Shown one piece after another: positions 58,890 through 58,915 of a stretch of DNA of 58,915 nt; positions within the stretch are counted from its first letter, which is position 1; each line of letters starts with the position of its first letter. This DNA is from an uncultured Curtobacterium sp. GTDB lineage: Bacteria > Actinomycetota > Actinomycetes > Actinomycetales > Microbacteriaceae. Below the pieces are notes generated by a model. The model was given only the letters and a program-made list of their open reading frames with translations. It ran no database searches and was not told where the DNA came from. Made by a program: the position numbers and the translations under genes. The DNA is taken from assembly GCA_913778205.1 (NCBI GenBank), contig CAJYUW010000055.1, forward strand, positions 1 through 58,915, given 5' to 3'.

Positions 58890-58915
58890 GGCGCGGTGCC
58901 AGCTGGCACCGCGCC
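58890..58915 (+). terminator. GGAGGCGCGG-family palindrome at the window end (partial)
   Basis: GGCGCGGTGCCAG is followed by its complement CTGGCACCGCGCC, up to the last base of the window. The outer arms (GACGGGA to the left) continue beyond. It is 36 bases after the ffh stop. Confidence 0.8.

Overview
The window is high-GC (about 70% G+C by eye), densely packed bacterial chromosome. The gene order thiL-rsmD-recG-coaD-DUF177-rpmF-rnc-mutM-smc, followed by ftsY, lipA/lipB and ffh, together with leuCD-murA-plsC-like-gpsA-ddl, and many genes that begin 6-8 nt after a TANNNT box (leaderless mRNAs), point to an actinomycete of the family Microbacteriaceae. Curtobacterium is a plausible genus, but that is inference and not shown by the sequence.

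Region 1 (1 to about 20.2 kb) is accessory and is best read as an exopolysaccharide locus. It opens with a 24-bp tandem repeat cut by the window edge. Next come a single-module A-T-TE NRPS-like enzyme carrying an in-frame hexapeptide repeat, two GT2 glycosyltransferases, a giant protein joining a GT2 domain that lacks its DXD motif to a multi-pass membrane region, a secreted PIG-L deacetylase with three discoidin-like domains, and a membrane-anchored GH16 glycanase. On the opposite strand lies GT14 - MOP flippase - GT4. Three small or GT2 genes follow (a 52-aa Cys/His protein and two GT2s). The set supplies sugar transfer, export, deacetylation and cleavage, with the A-T-TE protein as a possible decorating enzyme.

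Region 2 (20.2-25.3 kb) is a sugar ABC importer: lipoprotein, two permeases, a small membrane protein and a LacI regulator, with no ATPase. A perfect LacI-type palindrome overlaps the predicted -35. A metallo-beta-lactamase-fold gene follows.

Region 3 (26.2-32.3 kb) has two identical tRNA-Glu(CTC) genes, a long retron-type reverse transcriptase without a recognisable msr-msd or partner, RidA, an ATP-grasp enzyme, a CrcB/Fluc fluoride-channel pair behind a structured leader, a histidine phosphatase and a FUSC-type membrane protein.

Region 4 (32.4 kb to the end) is core metabolism and information processing: leuCD, murA, acyltransferase, gpsA, ddl, DUF3515 lipoprotein, thiL, rsmD, recG, coaD, DUF177, rpmF, rnc, mutM, smc, terC (under a yybP-ykoY manganese riboswitch), ftsY, lipA/lipB, padR with a membrane protein, a frameshifted membrane-protein gene, and ffh.

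Two families of palindromic repeats recur between genes. One is a GGAGGCRCGGTGCC hairpin that behaves like a terminator, the other is built on TGTCGCTTTCG. Short tandem duplications also run across the stop codons of several genes.
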